DNA from: Actinomycetospora sp. TBRC 11914
GTDB lineage: Bacteria > Actinomycetota > Actinomycetes > Mycobacteriales > Pseudonocardiaceae
NCBI RefSeq assembly: GCF_012933465.1
Contig: NZ_JABBND010000014.1
Span: forward strand, 120,202-184,201
DNA: 64,000 nucleotides
Direction: 5' to 3'
The position numbers were made by a program, and so were the translations under genes. The notes below the pieces were generated by a model, which was not told the origin of the DNA, ran no database searches, and saw nothing but the letters and a program-made list of their open reading frames with translations. Positions 24,179 through 31,947 of this stretch are shown piece by piece. Within the stretch, counting starts at the first letter, position 1; every line of letters starts with the position of its first letter.

Positions 24179-24799
24179 ATGGCGATCACCCGCGGCTTCA
24201 CGGGTCGGCGACGGCAGGCCGAGCGCGATCCGCGCCTGCCCCCGGGCCAGTACGACGTCGGGAGGTCGTGGCCCGTGCTCACCGCCGAGGCGACGCCGCG
24301 GGTCGACGCCGAGCGCTGGTCGCTGACGATCGACGGGCTCGTCGCGCACCCGACGAGCTGGTCGCTCGCCGAGCTCAAGGCGCTCGCGGGCGCCGCCGAC
24401 GACACCTACCGCGGCGACATCCACTGCGTGACGACCTGGTCGAAGCTCGACACCTCGTTCACCGGCATCAGCCTCGACACCCTGCTCGGCATCGCGCAGC
24501 CGCTGCCCGAGGCGACCCACGTCGTCGAGGAGTCGACCACCCGCTACACCACCAACCTCCCGCTGGAGGACGTGACCGGCGGCAAGGCGTGGGTGGTGTG
24601 GGAGCACGAGGGCAAGCCGCTCTCCCGCGAGCACGGCGGCCCGGTGCGGGTCGTCGTGCCGCACCTGTACTTCTGGAAGTCCGCGAAGTGGATCTCCAAG
24701 ATCCATCTGCTGGACCACGACCAGCCCGGCTTCTGGGAGCTCAACGGCTACCACGACCACGGGGACCCGTGGCTCGAGCAGCGCTTCGACGGCGACTGA
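24179..24799 (+). CDS. Molybdopterin-dependent oxidoreductase (sulfite-oxidase/MsrP-like)
   Basis: A 206-residue protein with the oxidoreductase molybdopterin-binding domain: RWSLTIDGLVAHPTSWSLAELKAL, then GDIHCVTTWSKLDTSFTGI with the Mo-ligand Cys, and GPVRVVVPHLYFWKSAKWISKIHLL. No signal peptide or Tat motif is seen, unlike MsrP, so it is probably cytoplasmic. Two flavoprotein genes follow directly, the first an FNR-type reductase likely to pass electrons to or from it. A TAGGCT -10 box is at 24136 and a GAGAGGA site precedes ATG 24179. Confidence 0.87.
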   Translation: MAITRGFTGRRRQAERDPRLPPGQYDVGRSWPVLTAEATPRVDAERWSLTIDGLVAHPTSWSLAELKALAGAADDTYRGDIHCVTTWSKLDTSFTGISLDTLLGIAQPLPEATHVVEESTTRYTTNLPLEDVTGGKAWVVWEHEGKPLSREHGGPVRVVVPHLYFWKSAKWISKIHLLDHDQPGFWELNGYHDHGDPWLEQRFDGD

Positions 24800-24807
24800 C
24801 CCGACCG

Positions 24808-25536
24808 ATGACCGAGATCGGGAACGACCGGCGGCTGGCCGCGGTGTGGCGCGACGCCCGCGTCGTCGACGTCCGCCACCACGGCGACATCGCGGTGGTC
24901 CTGCGGCTCGACGTGCCCGACCGCGTCCTGCACCGGCCCGGCCAGCACTACGTGGTCCGGCTGCGCGCCGAGGACGGCTACACGGCCAGCCGGTCGTACT
25001 CGACGGTCTCGGCGCCGTCCGACGACCTCGTCGAGCTCTACGTCGAGCGGGTGCCCGACGGCGAGGTGTCCGGCTTCCTCGCCGAGGTCGTCGAGCCCGG
25101 CGACGAGCTCGAGGTCCGCGGGCCGATCGGGCGCTGGTTCGTGTGGGACGGGTACGGCCCCGCCCTCGGGATCGGCGGCGGCAGCGGGGTGGCGCCGCTC
25201 GTCTCGATGCTGCGACACGCCCGCGAGGTCGGGCGCCCCGAACTGCTCTCGCTCGCGGTGTCGGCGCGGACGGCCGCGGACCTGCCCTACCGCGAGGAGC
25301 TGGAGGCAGCCGGGGCGCTGGTCGCCCTCTCCCGCGAGCCGGGAGGCTTCCGGCTGGACGCCGCCGCCGTCGGGGCCATCGCCGACCCCGGCGCCACCGC
25401 GCTGGTGTGCGGATCCGCACGGTTCACCCTGGCGATGGAGTCGCACCTGCTGGCGGCCGGGCAGCCTGCTGACACGATCCGCGTCGAGCGGTTCGGGCCC
25501 AGCGGTGAGATCGACGAGGATGAGGCGAGCACATGA
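24808..25536 (+). CDS. FNR-type FAD/NAD(P)-binding reductase
   Basis: A 242-residue ferredoxin-reductase-fold protein. The FAD site is RSYSTVSAPSD, the NAD(P) site GIGGGSGVAPLVSMLRHA, and the terminal region has LVCGSARFTLAMESHLLAAG. There is no 2Fe-2S domain. It starts eight bases after the molybdopterin oxidoreductase and overlaps the next gene by four bases, so it is the probable electron partner of the Mo enzyme, as in many sulfite-oxidase-like/FNR pairs. Confidence 0.87.
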   Translation: MTEIGNDRRLAAVWRDARVVDVRHHGDIAVVLRLDVPDRVLHRPGQHYVVRLRAEDGYTASRSYSTVSAPSDDLVELYVERVPDGEVSGFLAEVVEPGDELEVRGPIGRWFVWDGYGPALGIGGGSGVAPLVSMLRHAREVGRPELLSLAVSARTAADLPYREELEAAGALVALSREPGGFRLDAAAVGAIADPGATALVCGSARFTLAMESHLLAAGQPADTIRVERFGPSGEIDEDEAST

Positions 25537-26930
25537 GTGACCTGGACGTCGACGTCGTGGTGATCGGCGCCGGTCCCGTCGGCGAGAACGTGGCCGACCG
25601 CGCCCACCAGCAGGGCCTGTCGGCGGCGATCGTCGAGGCGGGCCTGGTCGGCGGGGAGTGCTCCTACTACGCGTGCATCCCGTCGAAGGCGCTGCTGCGC
25701 CCGGTCGACCTGCTCGCCGCGGCGCACCGCGTGCCCGGCGTCCAGGCCGGGCCGATCGACGTGGCCGAGGTGCTCGCCCGGCGTGACCAGTTCGCCGCCG
25801 AGGACGACTCCGGCCAAGCCGACTGGCTCTCCGGCGCCGGGATCACGCTGCTGCGCGGACGCGGCCGGCTGGCCGGCGAGCGCGCCGTCGAGGTGGCCCA
25901 CGACGACGGTACGACGACGTCGGTGGCCGCGCGCTACGTCGTCGTCGCGAGCGGGTCGGTCCCGACGTACCCGCCGGTCGACGGCATCCACGACGTCGGC
26001 GCCTGGACGAACCGTGACGCCACCCAGGTCAAGGACGTGCCGTCGTCGCTGCTGATCCTGGGCGGCGGGGTGGTGGGCGTCGAGATGGCCACCGCCTACC
26101 AGCGCCTCGGCGCGCAGGTCACGCTGGTCCAGCACGGCGAGCGGCTGCTGCCGAACACCGAGCCGGAGGCGGGCCGCCGCGTGCAGCGGGCGCTCGAGGC
26201 CGACGGCGTCGACGTGCGGCTCGGGACGTCGATGCGCGCGGTCCGCCGGGAGGGCGGCGAGGTCGTCGCGTCGCTCGACGACGGGTCCGAGGTGCGCGGC
26301 GCCGAGCTGCTCGTGGCCGCCGGGCGCCGCTCGACCACCGACGACCTCGGCCTGGAGACCGTGGGGCTCGAGCCGGGGAAGCCGTTGCCGGCCGACGACT
26401 CGACGACCGTGCTCGGCGACTGGCTCTACGCCGTCGGCGATGCCAGCACCGGCGCGAAGCTCACGCACATGGGCAAGTACCAGGCGCGCATCTGCGGCGA
26501 CGTGGTCGTCGCCCGCGCCCACGGCAAGGAGCTCGGCGGGCGGTACTCCCACCATGCGACGACGGCCGAGCACACCGCCGTCCCGCAGGTGATCTTCACC
26601 GACCCGCAGGTGGCCGCCGTCGGGCACACCGAGGCCTCGGCGCGCGACGCGGGCCTGCCGGTGCGCGCGGTGTCCTACGAGATCGGGAACACCGCGGGCG
26701 GATCCCTGCAGGCCGACGGGTACGACGGCTTCGCGACGCTCGTGGTCGACACCGAGCGCGAGGTGATCGTCGGCGCGACCTTCGTCGGCCAGGACGTGGC
26801 GGACATGGTGCACGGCGCGACGATCGCGATCGTCGGCGAGGTGACGGTGCAGCGGCTGTGGCACGCCGTCCCGTCGTTCCCGACGATGAGCGAGGTGTGG
26901 CTGCGGCTGCTGGAGGCCTACGGCATGTGA
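25533..26930 (+). CDS. Class I pyridine nucleotide-disulfide oxidoreductase
   Basis: A 465-residue flavoprotein with FAD site VIGAGPVGENVADRA, active-site disulfide C43-x4-C48 (GGECSYYACIPSK), NAD(P) site LILGGGVVGVEMATAYQRLG, and YAVGDAS. The interface motif at the C-terminus, usually HAHPTxSE, is here WHAVPSFPTMSE, keeping His and Glu with an insertion. It resembles mercuric-reductase or Lpd-like enzymes of unknown substrate. It ends the Mo-oxidoreductase operon, and its last codons lie inside the long inverted repeat that follows. Confidence 0.87.
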   Translation: MSDLDVDVVVIGAGPVGENVADRAHQQGLSAAIVEAGLVGGECSYYACIPSKALLRPVDLLAAAHRVPGVQAGPIDVAEVLARRDQFAAEDDSGQADWLSGAGITLLRGRGRLAGERAVEVAHDDGTTTSVAARYVVVASGSVPTYPPVDGIHDVGAWTNRDATQVKDVPSSLLILGGGVVGVEMATAYQRLGAQVTLVQHGERLLPNTEPEAGRRVQRALEADGVDVRLGTSMRAVRREGGEVVASLDDGSEVRGAELLVAAGRRSTTDDLGLETVGLEPGKPLPADDSTTVLGDWLYAVGDASTGAKLTHMGKYQARICGDVVVARAHGKELGGRYSHHATTAEHTAVPQVIFTDPQVAAVGHTEASARDAGLPVRAVSYEIGNTAGGSLQADGYDGFATLVVDTEREVIVGATFVGQDVADMVHGATIAIVGEVTVQRLWHAVPSFPTMSEVWLRLLEAYGM

Positions 26931-27049
26931 ACGAATTTGGTCGTGGGAGCGACCACAAACGTTCACAACAGGACGCGCCTCTCCAAGCCCACCTGCGTGC
27001 GCGTATGTGAACGCTTGTGGTCGCTCCCACGACCAAATTCGTTCACATG
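26924..27049. repeat. 44-bp inverted repeat (43/44 match), each arm itself a hairpin
   Basis: Left arm 26924-26967 and right arm 27006-27049 are reverse complements with one mismatch, separated by 38 bases. Within each arm TGTGAACG pairs with CGTTCACA and TGGTCG with CGACCA, so the element can form either two small hairpins or one large one. It includes the stop codon of the upstream gene and ends ten bases before the stop of the convergent gene. The arms are notably AT-richer than surrounding DNA. Confidence 0.9.
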
Positions 27050-27058
27050 GGCTCTGCC

Positions 27059-27703
27059 CTAATTGCTGATCGCCGGTGCCGCCCCGACGAAGCGCTCGTC
27101 GGCGATCTGGTCGACCAGGAAGTCGGCGATGTCGGCGCGCGACATCTCCACGCCCACCGGGTCGCGGCCCAGGAACCCGGCCTGCACCGTGTGATTCGCC
27201 GGCACGTCGATGGGCGCGAAGATCCGCGCCACGGTCCAGTCCAGCCCCGACGTCGCGACGACCTCGCTGATCCCCTGCACCTCGCGCAGCGCGCCGGGGA
27301 TCAGCAGGCCGATCGCGATCGGCACCAGGCGGTCGAGCAGGCGCGGGCGGTCCCGCGGGTCGGGGACGCTCACGGTGGCCAGCGCGACGAGCCGCCGGAC
27401 CCCGGCGTCGTGCATCGCCGCGACGATGCGCCGGGTGCCGTCGGTCAGCGGAGTGCCGCGCACGAACGGGTCGATCGGCGGCCCGAGCGCGCTGACGACG
27501 GCGTCCGCCCCGGCCACCGCGTCGGCGATGGCCTCGGCGTCGGTCAGCTCGCCGCTGACGACGTCGACCGCCGCGGCCGCCACCTCGAGCTTGCCGGGCG
27601 AGCGGACGAACACCGTCACGTCGTGGCCCTCGTCGAGCAGACGGCGGACGACCAGCGAGCCGATCTTGCCCGTCGCGCCGAACACGGTGACCTGCACGGC
27701 CAT
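27059..27703 (-). CDS. NAD(P)H-binding (NmrA/atypical SDR) protein
   Basis: A 214-residue atypical SDR. TVFGATGKIGSLVVRRLLDEGHDVTVFVRSPGKL is the Rossmann start with the GxxGxxG loop, followed by AVVSALGP and the GVRRLVALATVSV strand. The Tyr-Lys pair of classical SDRs is not obvious, consistent with NmrA/HSCARG-like sensors or NAD(P)H-binding oxidoreductases. Monocistronic by appearance, ending at the long inverted repeat. Confidence 0.85.
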   Translation of the reverse strand: MAVQVTVFGATGKIGSLVVRRLLDEGHDVTVFVRSPGKLEVAAAAVDVVSGELTDAEAIADAVAGADAVVSALGPPIDPFVRGTPLTDGTRRIVAAMHDAGVRRLVALATVSVPDPRDRPRLLDRLVPIAIGLLIPGALREVQGISEVVATSGLDWTVARIFAPIDVPANHTVQAGFLGRDPVGVEMSRADIADFLVDQIADERFVGAAPAISN

Positions 27704-27822
27704 CTCCCCCTCGTCGTCGTGTCGAGCCGGGATCGCCCGACGACGAGGGGTTCACCACGCGACGAGACCGGCATCACGGACCGCGCGCCGACGACGGACC
27801 GCGCTGCCGCCAGGATGTCGCC

Positions 27823-29196
27823 GTGGCCGACACGACCGCAGCGCCCGGCGCGCTCTTCGACACCACCGCCCACCTGCTGGACCACCGGCTCGCCGTCGAG
27901 CAGTCCCGGGGCCGCACCCCGTCGATGGCGGGCGCCGTGGTCCGTGGCGGCGAGACCGTCTGGACCGGCGCGCGCGGCACCGTCGAGGACGGGACGCCGA
28001 CGCCCGACACGCAGTACCGCATCGGCTCGATCACCAAGACCTTCGTCGCCGTCCTCGTGATGCGGCTGCGCGACGAGGGCCGCCTCGACCTCGACGACCC
28101 GCTCGGCCGCCACCTCCCCGACGCCCCGGTCACCGACCCCACCCTCGCCCAGCTGCTCGCGCACTCCTCGGGGCTCGCGGCCGAGACGGGCGCGCCCTGG
28201 TGGGAGCGCTCCGACGGCGCCGTGCGCCCGGACCTCGCGAGCCTCGTCGCGATCCCGCCGCTACGCGGGCCGGGACGGCGCCACCACTACTCCAACGTCG
28301 GGTTCGCGCTGCTCGGAGCCCTCGTCGGGCGGTTGCGCGGCACGTCGTGGACGGCCGCGCTGCAGGCCGAGATCCTCGACCCGCTCGGCATGGACCGCAC
28401 CACCTACCACCCGACGCCGCCGCACGCCGCCGGCTGGGCGGTGCACCCCTGGGCCGACGCGCTGCTGCCCGAGCCGACCGAGGACGCGGGGCTCATGGCG
28501 CCCGCGGGCCAGCTGTGGTCGACCACCACCGACCTCGGCCGGTACGGCACCTTCCTGCTGCACGGCGACGACGCCGTCCTCGGCGCCGACACGCTCGCCG
28601 AGATGCGCGCGCCGTCGGCGCCGGCCGAGCCGGGCGAGCCGCTGCGCTCGCAGGGTCTCGGCCTGCAGCTGCTGCGCCACGGCCACCGCGACCTCGCGGG
28701 CCACACCGGCTCGATGCCCGGGTTCCTCGCGACGCTCTGGGTGGACCCGGTCGAGGACCTCGCCGGCATCGTGTTCGCGAACGCCACGTCGGGTCCGGCG
28801 ATCGGGACGACGGTGGCCGAGCTGCTCGCGCTCGTCGCCGACCGCGAGCCGCGGCTGCCCGCGGCCTGGGTGCCCGCCGCGCCGTCGCCGGAGCTGCTGG
28901 CGCTGACGGGCCCCTGGTACTGGGGCGCGGCGCCGGTCGCGCTCCGGGCGCACGGCGCCGACGAGCTCTCGATCGGCGGGCTCGGCGGCGGGGCGCGGGC
29001 GTCCCGCTTCCGGCCCGGCCCCGACGGCAGCTGGGTGGGGCTCGACGGCTACTACGCCGGCGAGGTGCTGCGGGCGGTGCGCGACCCCGACGGGACGGTC
29101 AGCCACCTCGACCTGGGCAGCTTCGTCTTCACCCGCGAGCCCTACGCCCCCGCCGACGTCGTCCCCGGCGACGTGGACCGCGCCGGCTGGCGATGA
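27823..29196 (+). CDS. Serine hydrolase, class C beta-lactamase/esterase family
   Basis: A 457-residue penicillin-binding-like serine hydrolase without signal peptide. The nucleophile motif S-x-x-K is in YRIGSITKTFVAVL (near residue 69), Y-x-N is in HHYSNVGFALLG, and the third motif H-x-G is in GHTGSMPGFLATLW. The C-terminal 120 residues form a lipocalin-like beta domain common in family VIII esterases and D-aminopeptidase-like enzymes. Substrate unknown. GTG 27823 follows CAGGAT by six bases, possibly leaderless. The next gene overlaps by four bases. Confidence 0.87.
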   Translation: MADTTAAPGALFDTTAHLLDHRLAVEQSRGRTPSMAGAVVRGGETVWTGARGTVEDGTPTPDTQYRIGSITKTFVAVLVMRLRDEGRLDLDDPLGRHLPDAPVTDPTLAQLLAHSSGLAAETGAPWWERSDGAVRPDLASLVAIPPLRGPGRRHHYSNVGFALLGALVGRLRGTSWTAALQAEILDPLGMDRTTYHPTPPHAAGWAVHPWADALLPEPTEDAGLMAPAGQLWSTTTDLGRYGTFLLHGDDAVLGADTLAEMRAPSAPAEPGEPLRSQGLGLQLLRHGHRDLAGHTGSMPGFLATLWVDPVEDLAGIVFANATSGPAIGTTVAELLALVADREPRLPAAWVPAAPSPELLALTGPWYWGAAPVALRAHGADELSIGGLGGGARASRFRPGPDGSWVGLDGYYAGEVLRAVRDPDGTVSHLDLGSFVFTREPYAPADVVPGDVDRAGWR

Positions 29197-29807
29197 GCCC
29201 ACCGCCCTCGGCGGGTCTCCAGGACGTGACACCGACCCCCGTGCCCGACCTGACCCCCGCCTGCGAGGCCACCGCCGCCCTCGTCGCCGCGCTGCACGAC
29301 GACGAGCTCGCCCTCCCGACCCCGTGCGACGCCCTCGACGTCGCGGGCGTCGTCGCCCACCTCGACCTCGCCGGTCAGGGCTTCGCCGTGATCGGGCGCC
29401 ACGGCGACGACGAGCCCGCGCCGCCGTACGGCCCCGACCGCGGACCGACCTGGCGGCGCGACCTCGCCGACGTCCTCGCCCGGCTCGCCGACGTCCTCGC
29501 CCGGCTCGCCGACGCCTGGCGCGACCCGGCGGCGTGGGAGGGCGACACGGACACCGGCGTGGCGCTGCCCAACGCGACGTGGGGCCGGGCCGCGCTGACC
29601 GAGGTCGTCGTCCACGGCTGGGACCTCGCCCGCGCCACCGGCCGGCCGCTGCGCTTCCCCGAGGTGACCCTGCGCGCCACGCTCGACCACGTGCTCGTCT
29701 TCGTGCCGGCCGCGCCCGTCCCGGCCCTCTGGGGGACACCGGCGACGGTGCCCGACGACGCGCCGCTGCTCGACCGCGTCGTCGCTGCGACGGGACGACG
29801 CCCCTGA
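29193..29807 (+). CDS. TIGR03086-like DinB/maleylpyruvate isomerase N-terminal domain protein
   Basis: A 204-residue helical-bundle protein: PDLTPACEATAALVAALHDDELALPTPCDALDVAGVVAHLDLAGQGF with metal-ligand-type His, and VVVHGWDLARATGRP near the C-terminus, matching TIGR03086/DinB-2 mycothiol-dependent proteins. These are putative metal- and mycothiol-binding enzymes. An exact 21-base tandem duplication (29469-29489, 29490-29510) repeats DVLARLA inside a helix. Translationally coupled to the serine hydrolase. Confidence 0.8.
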   Translation: MSPPPSAGLQDVTPTPVPDLTPACEATAALVAALHDDELALPTPCDALDVAGVVAHLDLAGQGFAVIGRHGDDEPAPPYGPDRGPTWRRDLADVLARLADVLARLADAWRDPAAWEGDTDTGVALPNATWGRAALTEVVVHGWDLARATGRPLRFPEVTLRATLDHVLVFVPAAPVPALWGTPATVPDDAPLLDRVVAATGRRP

Positions 29808-29824
29808 GCGCTACGGTCGGCGAC

Positions 29825-30814
29825 GTGGCGGAGCTCGTCATCGTCCGGAACCCGAACCCGGAGTCCAGCCTGGGCTACCTGCTGTGGGTGCCGGTCGGCG
29901 ACGGGCTCGTCTTCCGGACCTCGGACACCTGGCCGCGCACGAAGGCGCTGTACTGCCACCCGGCCGACCGCTCGGAGTGGCCCGGGCCGGCCGCCCTCGA
30001 CGTCGTCGAACGGACGCCGCTGCTGTCCTGCGCGCGCCACGGCGCGGCCATCGACGTCGTCGCCGACCGCCGCAGCGAGCGGCGCTCGCAGATCGTCTTC
30101 ACCCGGGCCCGCGGTCGGGAGATGGTCTTCTGGCAGTCGCCCCGCACCCGCAAGCAGGCCCGCCCGCAGGTCCGCACCCCCACCGCGCGGGCGGCGGGCG
30201 CGGACGGTGAGCTGGAGATCGTCGTCGACTCCCACGAGCGCTACGCCTACCGCTTCGCCGGTCAGCAGGTGCGCACGGTCGGCCGGGCGCTGCCGGTCGG
30301 GGACTACGGCGTCGTCGTCGGCGAGCGCCTCGTCGCCGCGGTCGAGCGCAAGTCGCTCCCGGACCTCGTCGGCAGCCTGATCAACTCCACTCTCCGCCAC
30401 GCCGTCGCCGAGCTGGCGACGCTGCCGCGGGCCGCCGTCGTCGTCGAGGACCGGTACTCCGGGATCTTCGCCCAGGAGCGGGTGCGGCCGGCGAAGATCG
30501 CGGACTCGCTCGCCGAGCTGCAGGTCCGGCACCCGTCGGTCCCCGTGGTGTTCGCCGAGACCCGGCCGCTCGCCGAGGAGTGGACCTACCGGTTCCTGGC
30601 GGCCGCGTCGGAGTGGGCGCGGGACGAGGCGGTGGTGGCCGAGCGGATCGACGGCGCCGCGTCCGAGATCGGGACGGACGCGCCCGCCGCCCCGGAGGCG
30701 ACGACGGCGGAGGTGCGCGCCTGGGCGCGGTCGGCCGGACTCGACGTCCCCGACCGCGGCCGGCTCCGCCCCGAGGTGTGGGCGGCCTACCGCGCGGCGA
30801 GAGCGCGGGACTGA
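29825..30814 (+). CDS. ERCC4-type nuclease fused to an Lsr2 C-terminal DNA-binding domain
   Basis: A 329-residue protein. Residues 1 to about 115 are a novel-looking N-terminal region (LLWVPVGDGLVFRTSDTWPRTKALYCHP). Residues 130-260 are an ERCC4/XPF nuclease domain: D135 (VVDSHER), GD160 (LPVGDYGVVVG), and the ERKxxxD signature E174-R-K-S-L-P-D180, then VEDRYSGIFAQERV. Residues 293-326 (TTAEVRAWARSAGLDVPDRGRLRPEVWAAYRAA) match the AT-hook-like C-terminal domain of the nucleoid protein Lsr2. A structure- or AT-rich-specific DNase is implied. GTG 29825 lies seven bases after TACGGT, a leaderless start. Confidence 0.82.
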   Translation: MAELVIVRNPNPESSLGYLLWVPVGDGLVFRTSDTWPRTKALYCHPADRSEWPGPAALDVVERTPLLSCARHGAAIDVVADRRSERRSQIVFTRARGREMVFWQSPRTRKQARPQVRTPTARAAGADGELEIVVDSHERYAYRFAGQQVRTVGRALPVGDYGVVVGERLVAAVERKSLPDLVGSLINSTLRHAVAELATLPRAAVVVEDRYSGIFAQERVRPAKIADSLAELQVRHPSVPVVFAETRPLAEEWTYRFLAAASEWARDEAVVAERIDGAASEIGTDAPAAPEATTAEVRAWARSAGLDVPDRGRLRPEVWAAYRAARARD

Positions 30815-30818
30815 GCCC

Positions 30819-31253
30819 TCACCCCCTCGAGACAGCCTCGACGCGGCCGTCCCCGGCCCGTGCGAGACGGAGATCGGTGGTGACGACGACGGCGTCGAGC
30901 CGGTCGGCGAGCTCGACGTACAGCGCGTCCACCAGACGCAGTCGACCGCGGCGGTCCCAGGCTCCGGCCAGGAGGTCCGCCACCCGGTGCTCGGTGACGG
31001 GGATGGCGGCAAGGCGATCGAGGGCGGTGCCGACCTCGTCGTCGGTCAGGGTCGCCCCGCGGTGGAGGCGCCCCAGGGCGGAGAACACCTCGGCGGAGAA
31101 GTGCGCGGGGACGTGCAGCGCCGCACCCCGCAGGCGCGCCGCAGCGGGTTCGGCGAGCTGCGTGCCCGCCAGGAGCTCGACCGCGACCGACGCGTCCAGG
31201 ACGATCGCGTGGACCGGCGCCGGTCCGCTCCGGGACTGCTCGGGAACGGTCAT
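30819..31253 (-). CDS. vapC: PIN-domain toxin, VapC family
   Basis: A 144-residue PIN-domain ribonuclease. The acidic metal-binding residues are in IVLDASVAVELL, HFSAEVFSALGRL, RLVDALYVELADRL and VVVTTDLRLARA. VapC toxins cleave structured RNA (often tRNA or rRNA) until held by VapB. ATG 31253 overlaps the antitoxin stop by four bases in the usual antitoxin-first order. It ends four bases from the convergent ERCC4-Lsr2 gene. Confidence 0.87.
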   Translation of the reverse strand: MTVPEQSRSGPAPVHAIVLDASVAVELLAGTQLAEPAAARLRGAALHVPAHFSAEVFSALGRLHRGATLTDDEVGTALDRLAAIPVTEHRVADLLAGAWDRRGRLRLVDALYVELADRLDAVVVTTDLRLARAGDGRVEAVSRG

Positions 31254-31480
31254 CGCCCGCCGGCCGTCCCGAACTCCTCCCGGGCGTCGTCGAGGGCGGC
31301 CAGGACCGCGTCGTGGTCCGCGCGGCCGGTCGGTGCCGGCAGCGAGTCGAGCCAGTGATCGGTGGCGTGGCGCTCGACCTCCGCCCGCAGCGCCGACTGG
31401 GTGAGGGCGGAGACGTTCAGGCCGAGCTCTCGCGCGCGCGCCGCGAGATCGTCGGGGACCCACACGTTCAACCGCGCCAT
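31250..31480 (-). CDS. vapB: VapB-type ribbon-helix-helix antitoxin
   Basis: A 76-residue antitoxin. The N-terminus RLNVWVPDDLAARARELGLNVSALTQSALRAEVER is a ribbon-helix-helix DNA-binding domain, followed by an acidic toxin-binding tail. ATG 31480 is chosen over the upstream in-frame codon because TATCGT (31487-31492, reverse strand) ends six bases before it, giving a leaderless message. The pair should repress its own promoter. Confidence 0.85.
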   Translation of the reverse strand: MARLNVWVPDDLAARARELGLNVSALTQSALRAEVERHATDHWLDSLPAPTGRADHDAVLAALDDAREEFGTAGGR

Positions 31481-31499
31481 ACACACACGATACACACGA
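31479..31499 (-). promoter_or_regulatory. vapBC -10 region with ATACACAC repeats
   Basis: The start codon of vapB sits in ATACACACACGATACACACG, two direct ATACACAC copies; on the reverse strand this reads as GTGTAT repeats with TATCGT as the likely -10 box. A plausible VapBC operator; the -35 is not recognisable. Confidence 0.4.
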
Positions 31500-31520
31500 C
31501 CTCGCGTCGGCCGGGTCCGG

Positions 31521-31808
31521 TCAGAAGTCCTGGCTGGTCTCGGTGGCCGCGTCGGGACCGGAGATGCGGGTGAGGTGGACCCGTCGGCTGAGTCGGATGA
31601 CGGGCCGGATGAGCAGCTCGACGCTGCCGGCGAGGAAGCACCAGGTGCCCGCGATCGTCGTCGCGTCGGAGAAGAACAGGATGCTGCCGATGATGAACCA
31701 GAGCGCGACCAGGATGTCGTTGATGATCGACAGCACCTCGTAGCGCCGTCGGATGACCAGTTCGTCGTGGCCGATGTGGATCGTCAGGGGACCCGGACCC
31801 GTCGTCAT
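31521..31808 (-). CDS. YrhK-like membrane protein
   Basis: A 95-residue protein with the YrhK domain: HDELVIRRRYEVLSIINDILVALWFIIGSILFFSDATTIAGTWCFLAGSVELLIRPVIRLSRRVH, two hydrophobic helices separated by a short loop with basic flanks. Function unknown. ATG 31808 matches the domain start. It lies between the vapBC promoter and a decayed copy of the GCGACCG palindromic repeat. Confidence 0.75.
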   Translation of the reverse strand: MTTGPGPLTIHIGHDELVIRRRYEVLSIINDILVALWFIIGSILFFSDATTIAGTWCFLAGSVELLIRPVIRLSRRVHLTRISGPDAATETSQDF

Positions 31809-31889
31809 GGCGACAGGATGCGGCACCGGCCCGCGCCGGCCCAGGGCCGGCCGGTGGTGTCGTTCGGCCGTCGGACGAACCGCTCTCGC

Positions 31890-31916
31890 GCGACCGGGTC
31901 GTGACGACGCGGTCGC
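31890..31916. repeat. Diverged copy of the GCGACCG palindrome family
   Basis: GCGACCG and CGGTCGC flank a 13-base centre, giving the same 27-base length and outer arms as the three palindromes at 3930-4164, and the left flank (CTCTCGC) resembles the spacer there (GCTCCCGC). Inner bases have decayed. It lies between two leftward genes, so the family is dispersed and not confined to convergent ends. Confidence 0.5.
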
Positions 31917-31947
31917 TCCGCAGCACGTCCTCGTCGGGCGCGGCGGC

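Noticed and set aside
26924..27049. Terminal inverted repeats of an insertion sequence
   Set aside because: Only 38 bases lie between the arms, with no room for a transposase and no target-site duplication recognisable.
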